A stretch of DNA of 64,000 bases from Bordetella holmesii ATCC 51541 (GCA_000612485.1 CP007494.1:2046001-2110000); one strand, 5' to 3'. Positions 17,691-26,153 are shown, numbered from the stretch's first letter. The notes: a model not told the origin generated them from the sequence alone. Numbers and translations: made by a program.

Positions 17691-18599
17691 TCAGGCACCA
17701 GGGCAGCCCTGATCGAGATAGCGATGAATCGCGGTGTTGTCGCTGCCCGCTGGCAAATGGGCCTGCGCAGCCTTCCACACGTTGGCGCACAGGGAAAGCT
17801 GGCGTGCGTTCAATCCTGCCAATGTCTGCAGTGATTGCGCCGTATCCAGATCCTTGGCCATCAAGGCCAGCGCGAAACCGCCGTTGTAGGTCTGCGGAAT
17901 GATGAATTGTTTGAGCTTGGTTTCGGTGGCCACGTTGCGCCCGCTCGAGGCATTGAGCACCTCAGTCAGGATCGTCGGATCCAGATCCATGCGCTGGGCG
18001 ATGGCCAGGGCCTCGGAAGCGGCCAGCAGGCCAGCCGCATAAACATAGTTGTTCAGCGCCTTCATGGCGTGGGCGGAGGCCACTTTACCCGTAGGGATGA
18101 TGGTCGTCCCCATGCTGCCGAGGACGGGGCGGGCTCGCTCCAGGTCTTCGGCCCTGCCGCCCGCCATGATGGCCAGAGATCCATTGGCGGCCTTGGCTAC
18201 GGCGCCCGAAACGGGGGCATCCAGCAATGTCAAACTGCGTGCGACCAGGGCCTCGGACAGGCGCAATGTGTCGGCAGGATTGGACGAACCCATGTCGATG
18301 AGTAGCGCACCGGGCTGCAGAATGTCGATCAGCCCAGCCTGGGCTTGCGATCCGAGCACCACGCTATTGGTGATCGGGCTATTGGGCAGCATCGTGATGA
18401 CGGCGTGGCAATCGGCCAAGTCTTCCAGTTTGGCGGCTCTGTGCAACCGGGTGCCCCAGGCGGGGTGGCGAGCCAGGCGCTCAAAAGGCGATGGCGCATT
18501 GTCAAACGCGAGAATTTCCCAGCGATCATCCCGAGCCAGGTTTTCCAGCATAGGCAGGCCCATCATTCCCAATCCGACAAAGCCCAGTTTGCGAATCAT
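17691..18599 (-). CDS. NAD(P)-dependent 3-hydroxyisobutyrate-dehydrogenase-family oxidoreductase
   Basis: A 302-residue beta-hydroxyacid dehydrogenase. The N-terminal Rossmann motif is GFVGLGMMGLPMLENLAR, the substrate motif is LLDAPVSGAVAKAANGSLAIMAGG, and the catalytic lysine lies in HAMKALNNYVYAAGL (K in MKALNN). Family members oxidise 3-hydroxyisobutyrate, tartronate semialdehyde or related acids; the exact substrate is unknown. It is the first gene of a three-gene minus-strand cluster with a Bug receptor and DUF1185. It is transcribed divergently from a LysR gene, with an 18-bp palindrome 20 bases upstream of its start. Confidence 0.88.
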   Translation of the reverse strand: MIRKLGFVGLGMMGLPMLENLARDDRWEILAFDNAPSPFERLARHPAWGTRLHRAAKLEDLADCHAVITMLPNSPITNSVVLGSQAQAGLIDILQPGALLIDMGSSNPADTLRLSEALVARSLTLLDAPVSGAVAKAANGSLAIMAGGRAEDLERARPVLGSMGTTIIPTGKVASAHAMKALNNYVYAAGLLAASEALAIAQRMDLDPTILTEVLNASSGRNVATETKLKQFIIPQTYNGGFALALMAKDLDTAQSLQTLAGLNARQLSLCANVWKAAQAHLPAGSDNTAIHRYLDQGCPGA

Positions 18600-18618
18600 G
18601 CATATTCCTTATCGAAAC

Positions 18619-18636
18619 CTCCGGAACCTTCCGGAG
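18619..18636. promoter_or_regulatory. Palindromic operator candidate between the dehydrogenase and LysR genes
   Basis: CTCCGGAA-CC-TTCCGGAG is a perfect 8-bp-arm inverted repeat, 20 bases before the dehydrogenase start in the divergent promoter region. It is the natural candidate binding site for the adjacent regulator. Confidence 0.5.
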
Positions 18637-18684
18637 AGAATCGAAAATCCTAACCATAGGCCAGGCGCAGGCGGTAATGCGAAC

Positions 18685-18712
18685 TTGAGTCCGGGGTATA
18701 ACGTTCTATTAT
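18685..18712 (+). promoter_or_regulatory. Candidate promoter of the LysR gene
   Basis: TTGAGT (18685-18690) and TATTAT (18707-18712) are spaced by 16 bases, 25 bases before the LysR ATG. Confidence 0.5.
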
Positions 18713-18736
18713 CAATGTGGGTCGAGGTGGCGAAGA

Positions 18737-19648
18737 ATGCGCTTTAAACTCAGACAGATGGAGGCGTTTCGTGCCGTCATGTTGACCGGCTCGATGAACG
18801 GGGCAGCGCGCCTGCTATTTGTCTCTCAGCCGGCCGTCAGCCGCTTGATCAGCCATGCCGAACAGACGCTGGGATTGTAGTTGTTCGAGCGCGACAAGGG
18901 CAAGCTCACCCTGACCTCCGAAGCGCAGCGCCTTTTTCAGGAAATCGGGCCGTTGTTCGATGAAGCGCTGCGCATCGACGAACTGGCACGCGATTTGGCC
19001 ACGCGGCCAGAAGGCACGCTCAATTTATGTTCCAGTCCGAGCCTGGCCTTGAATTTTCTTCCGCCCGTGCTGGCCCGTTATCTGGGCGAGCATCCTGATG
19101 TGCGGGTGAAGTTCCACACGACCTTGCTGTCCGATATGGCTCACGAGTTGCTGGGGCGGAAAGTGGAGCTGGCCATCTCCGTGCTGCCTATCGATCATCC
19201 CAATCTTGTCGTCGAGCCATTTGCCTCGGGCAGGATGGTCTGCATCCTGCCGCAGCATCATGCCTTGGCTGCCCGTCAGGCCGTGAGTCTGGAGGAACTG
19301 GCGCGGGAAAGGCTGGTGCTCTACAACCGCAATATTCCTTTTGGCCAACTGGTGTCGGCTGCTTTTCAGCGCGCCGGAGTCGCCTGGCGCCCGGCCGTTG
19401 ACATTGAGCGTGCCGAATTGGCGTGTGCGCTGGTGGGCAGCGGGGCGGGGGTGGCCATTGTCGATGAGTTCTCTGTCAGCGGTAAAGGTTGGCCAGAGAT
19501 TGCCATCCGTCCCTTGCACCAGTCGATCCCGTTGGCTCTGAGTCTGGTGCGTTCCCGTTTCGAGCGCCAGAGCCGTCATGTCCAGCGCTTCGTGCGCATG
19601 CTCAAGGCTCACGCGCCTGGCACGTCGCCCGCTAGCCTTGCCCCGTGA
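18737..19648 (+). pseudogene. LysR-family regulator with a nonsense codon
   Basis: The ATG at 18737 begins [20 protein letters not shown], followed by [18 protein letters not shown], a standard LysR helix-turn-helix. Codon 48 (18878-18880) is TAG where the family has a residue in the LGxxLFER motif, consistent with CAG to TAG. The same frame then continues LFERDKGKLTLTSEAQRLFQEI to a stop at 19648, giving 303 codons in all. A truncated product of 47 residues would lack the effector domain. The frame is otherwise intact, so inactivation looks recent. It is divergent from the dehydrogenase cluster it probably controlled. Re-initiation at TTG 18881 would yield a protein without the DNA-binding domain. 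Confidence 0.88.
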
Positions 19649-19674
19649 TCGGGGCATGCGCTATCTTCAGGAGC

Positions 19675-20623
19675 ATGACTCTTCCTCAGACGCCCCCGAC
19701 GGGGCATCCAATCCTGCACATCATCCTCAATACGGGATCCGGCCGTGACGACGCCGGGCAGGTGCAAGCCCTCATCGGCGAGACGTTGCACACGGCTGGC
19801 CGTGAACATCTGATCCACCCCCGTGCACGATCCCAGCCGCTTGAGTGACATCGCGCGCGACGTGGTGCAGCGGGCACGGCAAGAGGGGGGCGTCGTGGTG
19901 GCTGCCGGCGGCGATGGGACGCTCAATGCCGTAGCCGCGACCGTGCTGGGTAGCGGCGTGCCCTTTGGCATCCTGCCACAGGGTACGTTCAATTATTTCG
20001 GGCGTGTCTATGGCATATCGCAGGACACCGTGCAGGCCGTCAAAGCCCTGCTCAGTGCCCGACCCCAGCCCGTCCAGGTCGGGCTGGTCAATGGACGCCT
20101 GTTCCTGGTCAATGCCAGTCTCGGGCTGTATCCCCAATTGCTGGAAGACCGCGAGGCTTACAAGAATCGTTTTGGCCGACGCCGATGGGTAGCCCTGCTC
20201 TCTGGCTTGGTGACCCTCTGGCATCATCGCAGCCAGCTTGACCTGACGCTGGAGTATGGTGGGCGCCGACTACGAACGCCCACCCTGGTCGTCGGGAATA
20301 ATGCCTTGCAGTTGCGGCAAGTAGGCATCGACAAGGCCGATGCGCCTGAACAGGGCAAGCTATTGGCCATGACCTTGCGTCCGGTGGGTACCTGGGCGCT
20401 TTATGGTCTGTTGTTGCGAGGGCTCATGAGCCGTCTTGGCGAGGCTGAGCAGGTCAGCAGCTTCGCCTTCGAGCGTCTGACGGTGGGTTTGCGCAACCGG
20501 CGTGTGAAGGTCGCCATGGATGGCGAGATATGTTGGCTGGAGACGCCGTTGCGCTTCGAAGTTTCGCCTCAGCCACTGGACTTTCTGGTGCCGGCCGACG
20601 AATACCGCGTGGAGCCTGAATGA
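19675..20623 (+). pseudogene. Diacylglycerol/lipid kinase family protein, frameshifted at a C5 run
   Basis: Starting at ATG 19675 (AGGAG upstream) the protein reads HPILHIILNTGSGRDD, then GREHLIHP. At CCCCC (19818-19822) the frame shifts by one surplus base and continues VHDPSRLSDIARDVV and VVVAAGGDGTLNAVAATVLGS, the GGDGTxxEV-type catalytic motif of DAGK/YegS/sphingosine kinases, then GILPQGTFNYFGR. With four C the ~315-residue protein would be whole. The family phosphorylates diacylglycerol or related lipids with ATP. Its stop overlaps the next start (ATGA), so it forms a coupled lipid-handling unit with the phosphoesterase and PAP2 genes. Confidence 0.82.
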
Positions 20624-21444
20624 CCCGGGTGCTGCATATTTCCGATACGCACTTCGGCACCGTGCACGAAAGCACGCAGCGGGCGTTGCTGGACATGGTC
20701 CAGCTGACGGCACCCGACCTGGTGCTTATCGGTGGAGATGTTACGCAGCGGGCGCGCAGGACGCAGTTCGCTGCGGCGCGCCGCTTTGTCCAGAACCTGC
20801 AGCGGCCGGTGCTGGTGGTGCCTGGCAATCACGATATTCCCTTGTTCAATCTGGCGGCGCGGGTGTTCAATCCCTACGGTAATTATCGGCGTGCGTTGGG
20901 TGTCAATCTCGAGCCGGTTTTCGAGGATGAGCGGCTGATGGTCATCGGTGTCAATAGCACCCATCCTTCGCGTCGCAAAGACGGGCGCGTGAGCGCCGCT
21001 CAGGTGCAGAGGGTGGTGCATCGCCTGCATGGCGCGCGGGACGCGCAGTTGCGTATCGTGCTGTTGCATCATCCCGTGCGAGCGGTCGAAGACAGCGACA
21101 CGGCCAACCTGCTGATTGGCCGCGAGTTCGCCGTGCCCGCCTGGGTGGATGCCGGCGCGGATCTCATCCTGGGGGGGCATATTCATCTGCCCTATGTCGT
21201 GCCACTGGCCGGCCGCCTGGGCCGAGCGGCCTGGTGCGTTCAGGCCGGTACGGCACTTTCGTGGCGCGTGCGCGGAGGGATTCCCAATTCCGTCAATCTG
21301 ATCGAGCGGCAGGCGGCGGATCACTGTCTGATACGCCGCTGGGATTTCGACGCCAGCCTGTCCCGTTTTCAGGAGGTTGCCGCGCATCCTCTGGCACTTT
21401 CTCGGCTGTCCACCCCGGCACTTGCCACGGCCACTGCACCATGA
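20620..21444 (+). CDS. Calcineurin-like metallophosphoesterase
   Basis: A 274-residue protein with the full set of metallophosphoesterase motifs: ISDTHFG (residues ~7-13), IGGDVTQRA, VVPGNHDIP, LLHHPVR and GGHIHLPY. These bind a dinuclear metal centre that hydrolyses phosphomono- or diesters. The substrate is unknown; association with a lipid kinase and a PAP2 phosphatase suggests a phospholipid or cyclic-nucleotide-like ester. The ATG overlaps the kinase stop, and the 3' end overlaps the PAP2 start at 21441 (ATGA). Confidence 0.85.
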   Translation: MTRVLHISDTHFGTVHESTQRALLDMVQLTAPDLVLIGGDVTQRARRTQFAAARRFVQNLQRPVLVVPGNHDIPLFNLAARVFNPYGNYRRALGVNLEPVFEDERLMVIGVNSTHPSRRKDGRVSAAQVQRVVHRLHGARDAQLRIVLLHHPVRAVEDSDTANLLIGREFAVPAWVDAGADLILGGHIHLPYVVPLAGRLGRAAWCVQAGTALSWRVRGGIPNSVNLIERQAADHCLIRRWDFDASLSRFQEVAAHPLALSRLSTPALATATAP

Positions 21445-22186
21445 AGGACGTCGCGATCTGGGTGTCGATCCACCCTTATTATTGGTTTTTTGCCTGCCAC
21501 TGCTGGCTGCTCTGATAGCCTGGATGTGCTGGAGTGCGCTGAGTGGGCAGCCGCCAGGCAGAAGGCGCAGTGCACTGTACGCGTGCTTGGCGCTGATCAT
21601 GGCCGTGGTGTTTGTGGCGTTGGCTGCCACGGTCAGTCTGGAGGGCAATCTGGTGGCCTTCGACGTCGCGTTGGCGCGCGCGTTGAGCATGTCGTTATCC
21701 ACGGAGTTTCTCTGGCTGCTGTCCTGGTTTACGCATTTGGGGGACCGCACCTGGTTGACTGTCTTGGCTATTGTGATGATCCTGGGGCTGTTGATGTGGC
21801 AGCACTGGGTGCTTGCGGCGGGCGCGGCAGCCGCCACGGCAGGCGGCGGCATCCTGAATTGGCTGCTCAAGCACTTCTTTGAGCGGGCCAGACCGGATTT
21901 TTCCCATGGGTTCAGCCATGCCACCGGTTTTAGCTTCCCGAGTGGCCACGCGTCAGCCTCGCTGGCCGTTTATGGTTTTGGCTGCTATTTGCTTCTGCGC
22001 CTACTGCCGGCGCGCTGGCAGGGGCTATGTGTAGCGATGACGGCAGCCCTTATCGTGGCCATCGGGCTGAGCCGCGTCCTGTTGCAGGTGCATTTTTTGA
22101 GCGATGTCGTCGCTGGTCTGGCGGTCAGTGCGCTCTGGTTGGCGCTGTGCGTTACGTTGACCGAGAGGCTACAGCGCCGGCGATGA
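21441..22186 (+). pseudogene. PAP2-family membrane phosphatase, frameshifted at a T-run
   Basis: The ATG at 21441 overlaps the phosphoesterase stop and starts MKDVAIWVSIHPYYWFF, but stops after 24 codons. One more T in TTTTTT (21486-21491) would give WFFCLPLLAALIAWMCW, which is where the open frame continues. The rest has about six membrane segments and the PAP2 triad: KHFFERARPDF, FPSGHASAS and SRVLLQVHFLSDVVAG. PAP2 enzymes remove phosphate from phosphatidic acid, undecaprenyl pyrophosphate or phosphatidylglycerophosphate. The catalytic body is undamaged, so this is either a very recent mutation or a base-call error. Confidence 0.82.
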
Positions 22187-22574
22187 GATCGGGCAGCTCC
22201 CGCGCCGTGGAGGCGCGGTAGATGCCGCTCGCAGCGCGGATCGCATGCGCCAGGCGGCGGCCCCAATCTTCGGCGTGAGGGCAGAGATCCAGAATGTGTT
22301 TCCCATGCAATGGCGCGTTGACATCGCCGTCGCTATAACGTTGCAGCACGCGGTCAATTTCGTGCGAATCCGATAACGCCAGAACGATGAGGTGTGATTC
22401 GCGCAGCGCTTCGGCGGGGCTGCCCGCCAACGTGGCCTGGCCTCGGAAGACCTCACCCCGCACGGGGTCGCGGTCATAGACCGTCAAGTCGCACTCCGGT
22501 TGGGTGGCCAGCAACTGGCGCGCGGCCTGTGTGCCCGTGTCTGTCAGACCGATGATGCTGATCGTATCCATCAT
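22152..22574 (-). CDS. Short NAD(P)-binding Rossmann-fold protein
   Basis: A 140-residue protein with an N-terminal Rossmann strand-loop-helix (MDTISIIGLTDTGTQAARQLLA) and LTVYDRDPVRGE, resembling only the NAD-binding half of 6-phosphogluconate/hydroxyisobutyrate dehydrogenases. The C-terminal catalytic domain is absent. It might be a degenerate enzyme or a regulatory nucleotide-binding protein. The start overlaps the stop of the upstream thioesterase gene (ATGA), and the 3' end overlaps the convergent PAP2 gene by 35 bases. It is the third gene of a TetR-led unit. Confidence 0.6.
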   Translation of the reverse strand: MMDTISIIGLTDTGTQAARQLLATQPECDLTVYDRDPVRGEVFRGQATLAGSPAEALRESHLIVLALSDSHEIDRVLQRYSDGDVNAPLHGKHILDLCPHAEDWGRRLAHAIRAASGIYRASTARELPDLIAGAVASRST

Positions 22575-22999
22575 GGCGCAGGCACCGACCAGGTGCTGAC
22601 AATATGGGCCAGGGGGTCGCCCCCCTGTTCGGCGCGCAGCGTGACTTCTCCTGTCGTGAGTCTGCCGACTTTCAGCAGCCTGGCCTCGGCCATTACGGCT
22701 GCGGCAGGCGTCTTGCGCAAGAAATTGATCGTCAGGCTGGCCGTGACGGCGCGCGGCTGTCCGGTGGCGCCTACGACGGCAGCGTACATGGCGACGTCGG
22801 CCAGGCCCATCAACATTGGGCCGGCCACGATTCCGCCCAGCCGCTGATGGCTCGGGCTGGGTGGCAGGCGCAACAGGGCAGTTCCGGGGCCGATCGCCTC
22901 GACCTCGATGCCCAAAACCACCGAAAAGGGATGCTGTTCGGCGAGCAGCAGACGAAATTCGGGCACGCTCACCCGGGCGCTGGCAGTCGGTGTGTCCAT
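22571..22999 (-). CDS. PaaI-family thioesterase
   Basis: A 142-residue hot-dog-fold thioesterase: GTALLRLPPSPSHQRLGGIVAGPMLMGLADVAMYAAV matches the substrate and catalytic segment of the PaaI family, followed by AVTASLTINFLRKTPA. It probably hydrolyses acyl-CoA thioesters, with unknown substrate. Its start overlaps the TetR stop (TGATG) and its stop overlaps the next start, so the three genes form a tightly coupled operon under the TetR-type regulator. Confidence 0.82.
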   Translation of the reverse strand: MDTPTASARVSVPEFRLLLAEQHPFSVVLGIEVEAIGPGTALLRLPPSPSHQRLGGIVAGPMLMGLADVAMYAAVVGATGQPRAVTASLTINFLRKTPAAAVMAEARLLKVGRLTTGEVTLRAEQGGDPLAHIVSTWSVPAP

Positions 23000-23607
23000 C
23001 AGGAGTGCTCCAAAGCCTGGCAGTAGTGTTCCAGCAGCGTTTCGGTGCGCTGCTGCAGTGACTTGATCCGGCGGGTGTGGTGCAAAAGCAGCAGACCCAT
23101 CAAGTACGTGAAGACGTTCATTTCTTCGATGTGAACGCGTGCGGCGTCCCAGCCCTTGCTTGCAGCCAGCCCGGCGCCGAGGCGGCTGACGGCCTGACGC
23201 AGCATCGCGTTGAGGGACTCGTCGATTTCCCGGCCCAGCCCCCGGGGCTGCAAGCCTCTATACAGATAGAGACCCAGAGAAAACTCGGTTTCGCGCGCGG
23301 CGTAATAACTGAAAAAGGCTTCGATGGCCGCTCGTGCGGCCAAGGGGGCCGGCGCCTGTCGAGACTGTTGGTCCAGGTGTGCCAGCAAGCGCGTCAAGGA
23401 CGCCCGCAGGAGTTCGCCGTAAATGGCCTCCTTGCCGTCGAAGCAGGGGTAGATGGCGCCGGTGGTGCATCCCGCCTCTTTGGCGATGGCGCGGATGGTC
23501 GTGTGTTCAAGGCCGTCTCGCGCGAAAACACGTTCGGCGGCCTCCAGGATGATCTGCCGCCGCAAGGCGGACAGGCGGTCAGCGCGGGGCAGGGCAGCGT
23601 CGGTCAT
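22999..23607 (-). CDS. TetR-family transcriptional regulator
   Basis: A 202-residue repressor. The N-terminal helix-turn-helix is IILEAAERVFARDGLEHTTIRAIAKEAGCTTGAIYPCFDGKEAIYGELL (residues ~19-68), followed by an all-helical ligand domain. It is the first gene of the unit TetR-thioesterase-NAD-binding protein. A 15-bp palindrome (AATAACA-T-TGTTATT) centred about 37 bases upstream is the probable autoregulatory operator. The ligand is likely related to the acyl compound handled by the thioesterase, which is inference from context. Confidence 0.88.
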   Translation of the reverse strand: MTDAALPRADRLSALRRQIILEAAERVFARDGLEHTTIRAIAKEAGCTTGAIYPCFDGKEAIYGELLRASLTRLLAHLDQQSRQAPAPLAARAAIEAFFSYYAARETEFSLGLYLYRGLQPRGLGREIDESLNAMLRQAVSRLGAGLAASKGWDAARVHIEEMNVFTYLMGLLLLHHTRRIKSLQQRTETLLEHYCQALEHS

Positions 23608-23636
23608 GGCTAAAGGTGATATTGCTGTTCTTAATA

Positions 23637-23651
23637 AATAACATTGTTATT
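23637..23651. promoter_or_regulatory. TetR-type operator candidate
   Basis: AATAACA-T-TGTTATT is a perfect 7-bp-arm palindrome, 30-44 bases upstream of the TetR start codon. Confidence 0.6.
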
Positions 23652-23930
23652 CGAGTCACGTTTTTTTGCCAGCTCCCTACGGGAAACCCGTGCGTTCTGG
23701 CGCTGATCGCAGGCTAGGGTTAGCCCTTGCCCGGAGGGGCTAACGGGGACGGGATGTTGCAACAAGCCAACAGTGCTGCGGCTATGCGTGCCTTTTCTTC
23801 GTCTCTTCGTAGCCAGTCCCCGGGATTTTTGATGCAATAGCGTCAACTTCCCTTCGCGGAGTTAGGGGGGCGGCAGGCTAGTCGTGCGGTGTTGCTGCTC
23901 TTGTCACTCAAATCTACGGAGATTTCTTAA
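23652..23930 (+). other. Porin upstream region
   Basis: No gene is seen. A hairpin GTTAGCCC-TTGCCCGGA-GGGGCTAAC lies near 23718-23743 without a T-run. Just before the porin start there is a clear Shine-Dalgarno GGAGA about 10 bases from the ATG at 23931. The porin promoter must lie here, but no convincing -35/-10 pair could be picked out. Confidence 0.4.
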
Positions 23931-25094
23931 ATGAAAAAGACTCTGCTCGCTGCCGCCCTGCTCGCTGGCTTCGCTGGCGTCGCCCAGGCAGAAACGTCGG
24001 TGACCCTGTACGGCATCATCGATACCGGCATTGGCTACAACAAGCTCAAGGGCTCGAACTACGACTCCAGCCGTGTCGGCATGATCAACGGCGTGCAGAA
24101 CGGCTCCCGCTGGGGTCTGCGTGGCACGGAAGATCTGGGTGACGGCCTGCAAGCTGTTTTCCAACTGGAATCGGGCTTCGATTCGGGTAACGGTCAGTCG
24201 GGTCAGGGCAGCCGTCTGTTCGGCCGTCAAGCCACCATCGGTCTGCAAAGCAACAGCTGGGGTCGTCTGGACTTCGGTCGCCAAACCAACATCGCTTCGA
24301 AGTACTTCGGTTCGATCGATCCGTTCGGCGCCGGCTTCGGTCAAGCCAACATCGGCGTTGGCCTGAGCTCTGCCAACACCGTCCGCTACGACAACATGGT
24401 CATGTACCAAACCCCGTCGTTCAGCGGCTTCCAGTTCGGTGTCGGTTACTCGTTCTCGGCTGATGACACCAAGACGGACAAAGACGGCTTCGTGAATGGT
24501 GTTTACACCAAGAACGGCGCTCCTGGCCAAACCGGCTTCGCTACCGCCGACAACACCCGCGCCATCACCACCGGTCTGCGTTACACCAACGGCCCGCTGA
24601 ATGTCGCTCTGTCGTACGACCAACTGAATGCTTCGAACAAGCTGCCGAACGCTCAAACGAACGCTACGCCGCGCGCTTACGCCATCGGCGGTTCGTATGA
24701 CTTCGAAGTCGTCAAGCTGGCGCTGGCCTACGGCCGCACCACCGACGGCTGGTTCACTGGTCAAGCGCTGCCGAGCGGCTCCACCCTGTTCGGCTTCACT
24801 AGCAACGTGTTTGCTGACGGTTTCAAGGCCAACAGCTACATGGTCGGCCTGAGCGCCCCGATCGGCGGTGCTTCGAACGTCTTCGGTTCGTGGCAAATGG
24901 TTGATCCCAGCAACAACAAGCTGACCAACGTCAAGGGTGCTGACGAGACGATGAACGTCTTCTCGCTGGGCTACACCTACGACCTGTCCAAGCGCACGAA
25001 CCTGTACGCTTACGCTTCGTACGCCAAAGACTACGCCTTCATCGACGGCGTCAAGTCGACCGCTGTCGGCGTCGGTCTGCGTCACCGCTTCTAA
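23931..25094 (+). CDS. Major outer-membrane porin (Bordetella Omp type, gram-negative porin family)
   Basis: A 387-residue 16-strand beta-barrel porin of the betaproteobacterial general-porin family. The signal peptide MKKTLLAAALLAGFAGVAQA is followed by ETSVTLYGIIDTGIGYNK, the usual first strand. Loop 3 and the GSRWGLRGTEDLGDGLQAVFQ / RQATIGLQSNSWGRLDFGRQ segments are typical. The protein ends in the C-terminal aromatic motif (GVGLRHRF) needed for BAM recognition. It forms trimeric diffusion channels and is a dominant surface protein. Codon choice (CTG, GGC, AAC, CGT) suggests very high expression. Three hairpins, the last an intrinsic terminator, follow the stop. Confidence 0.95.
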   Translation: MKKTLLAAALLAGFAGVAQAETSVTLYGIIDTGIGYNKLKGSNYDSSRVGMINGVQNGSRWGLRGTEDLGDGLQAVFQLESGFDSGNGQSGQGSRLFGRQATIGLQSNSWGRLDFGRQTNIASKYFGSIDPFGAGFGQANIGVGLSSANTVRYDNMVMYQTPSFSGFQFGVGYSFSADDTKTDKDGFVNGVYTKNGAPGQTGFATADNTRAITTGLRYTNGPLNVALSYDQLNASNKLPNAQTNATPRAYAIGGSYDFEVVKLALAYGRTTDGWFTGQALPSGSTLFGFTSNVFADGFKANSYMVGLSAPIGGASNVFGSWQMVDPSNNKLTNVKGADETMNVFSLGYTYDLSKRTNLYAYASYAKDYAFIDGVKSTAVGVGLRHRF

Positions 25095-25100
25095 TTGCTT

Positions 25101-25160
25101 GCGGGGTTCGCCCCGTTTGCGATTATCAAGCAATAACAGGCGGAGCATTGTTCCGCCTGT
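25101..25160 (+). other. Two hairpins in the porin 3' region
   Basis: CGGGG-TTCG-CCCCG (25102-25115) and ACAGGCGGA-GCATTGT-TCCGCCTGT (25136-25160) lie between the porin stop and its terminator. They may protect the abundant mRNA from 3' exonucleases. Confidence 0.6.
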
Positions 25161-25161
25161 C

Positions 25162-25188
25162 AAAAAGCCACCCCCTGGGTGGCTTTTT
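25162..25188 (+). terminator. Intrinsic terminator after the porin gene
   Basis: AAAAAGCCACC (25162-25172) pairs with GGTGGCTTTTT (25178-25188) around CCCTG. The arms end in A5 and T5, so it can work in both directions. Confidence 0.92.
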
Positions 25189-25195
25189 GACTGAT

Positions 25196-25212
25196 TGGAA
25201 TACACTATTCCA
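25196..25212. promoter_or_regulatory. 17-bp inverted repeat upstream of the nuo promoter
   Basis: TGGAATA-CAC-TATTCCA is a perfect palindrome about 34 bases upstream of the nuo -10 element, a normal place for an activator or repressor site. Confidence 0.45.
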
Positions 25213-25245
25213 GCGATAGAGTTCAGCCGTAAGTAACCCCGCAAA

Positions 25246-25254
25246 TGCTACAAT
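25246..25254 (+). promoter_or_regulatory. Extended -10 promoter of the nuo operon
   Basis: TGCTACAAT is an extended -10 element 33 bases before the nuoA start. No strong -35 is visible, as is usual with TGn promoters. Confidence 0.55.
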
Positions 25255-25286
25255 CTGAAGGTTTGCGCATTTGACGGACGCCCTGA

Positions 25287-25646
25287 ATGAACTTGCAACA
25301 GTATTTTCCCGTCCTGCTGTTTATCGCTGTGGCCACATTGATTGGCTTTGCGCTGATTACAGCTGGCTCTCTCCTGGGGCCGCGGCGTCCTTACGCCGAG
25401 AAGCTCTCGCCTTATGAGTGTGGATTCGAAGCGTTTGAAGACGCTCGCATGAAGTTTGATGTGCGCTATTACCTGGTCGCCATTCTCTTCATCCTGTTTG
25501 ATCTGGAAATCGCCTTTCTGTTTCCGTGGGCAATTGCCCAAGGCACAGTCGGCCTCGTAGGCTTCTGGACGGTAATGGTATTCCTCGCCGTGCTGACGGT
25601 CGGTTTCATCTACGAATGGAAGAAAGGCGCGCTGGATTGGGAGTAA
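25287..25646 (+). CDS. nuoA: NADH-quinone oxidoreductase subunit A
   Basis: NuoA is a small membrane subunit at the junction of the peripheral and membrane arms of complex I. The 119-residue protein has three membrane helices and the conserved loop [36 protein letters not shown] (residues ~38-73), with the Cys that sits near the quinone channel. It is the first gene of the fourteen-gene nuo operon running to nuoN at 39918. The ATG at 25287 gives the standard start. Confidence 0.96.
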   Translation: MNLQQYFPVLLFIAVATLIGFALITAGSLLGPRRPYAEKLSPYECGFEAFEDARMKFDVRYYLVAILFILFDLEIAFLFPWAIAQGTVGLVGFWTVMVFLAVLTVGFIYEWKKGALDWE

Positions 25647-25676
25647 CGCACTCCAGGCACGCTAGCAGAGACGAAT

Positions 25677-26153
25677 ATGGCTATTGACGGCATTCTTAAG
25701 CAAGGTTTTATCACCACCAGCGCCGATAAGTTCATCAACTGGGCAAAAACCGGTTCGATGTGGCCCATGACCTTTGGTCTGGCGTGCTGTGCGGTGGAGA
25801 TGATGCATGCGGGCGCGGCCCGTTATGACCTGGACCAATTCGGGATCATTTTCCGCCCGAGCCCGCGGCAATCCGACCTGATGATCGTGGCCGGTACGCT
25901 GTGCAATAAGATGGGTCCGGCATTGCGCAAGGTCTATGACCAGATGCCGGAACCGCGCTGGGTGGTCTCCATGGGGTCCTGTGCCAACGGTGGCGGCTAC
26001 TACCACTACTCTTATTCGGTAGTGCGTGGCTGCGACCGCATTGTGCCGGTTGACGTCTACGTCCCCGGGTGCCCTCCCACGGCCGAGGCGCTGGTCTATG
26101 GTCTGCTGCAAATGCAGAACAAGATCCGCCTGACCAATACGATCGCGCGCTAA
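25677..26153 (+). CDS. nuoB: NADH-quinone oxidoreductase subunit B
   Basis: NuoB carries the terminal [4Fe-4S] cluster N2 that passes electrons to ubiquinone. The 158-residue protein shows the tandem-cysteine motif [12 protein letters not shown], the third Cys in [22 protein letters not shown] and the fourth in [11 protein letters not shown]. It lies 30 bases after nuoA. All cluster ligands are present. Confidence 0.96.
   Translation: MAIDGILKQGFITTSADKFINWAKTGSMWPMTFGLACCAVEMMHAGAARYDLDQFGIIFRPSPRQSDLMIVAGTLCNKMGPALRKVYDQMPEPRWVVSMGSCANGGGYYHYSYSVVRGCDRIVPVDVYVPGCPPTAEALVYGLLQMQNKIRLTNTIAR

Noticed and set aside
18881..19648. Independent gene starting at TTG 18881
   Set aside because: It begins in the middle of a LysR helix-turn-helix (LFERDKGK), and the missing N-terminus is directly upstream in the same frame behind one TAG. 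It is the 3' part of a pseudogene.
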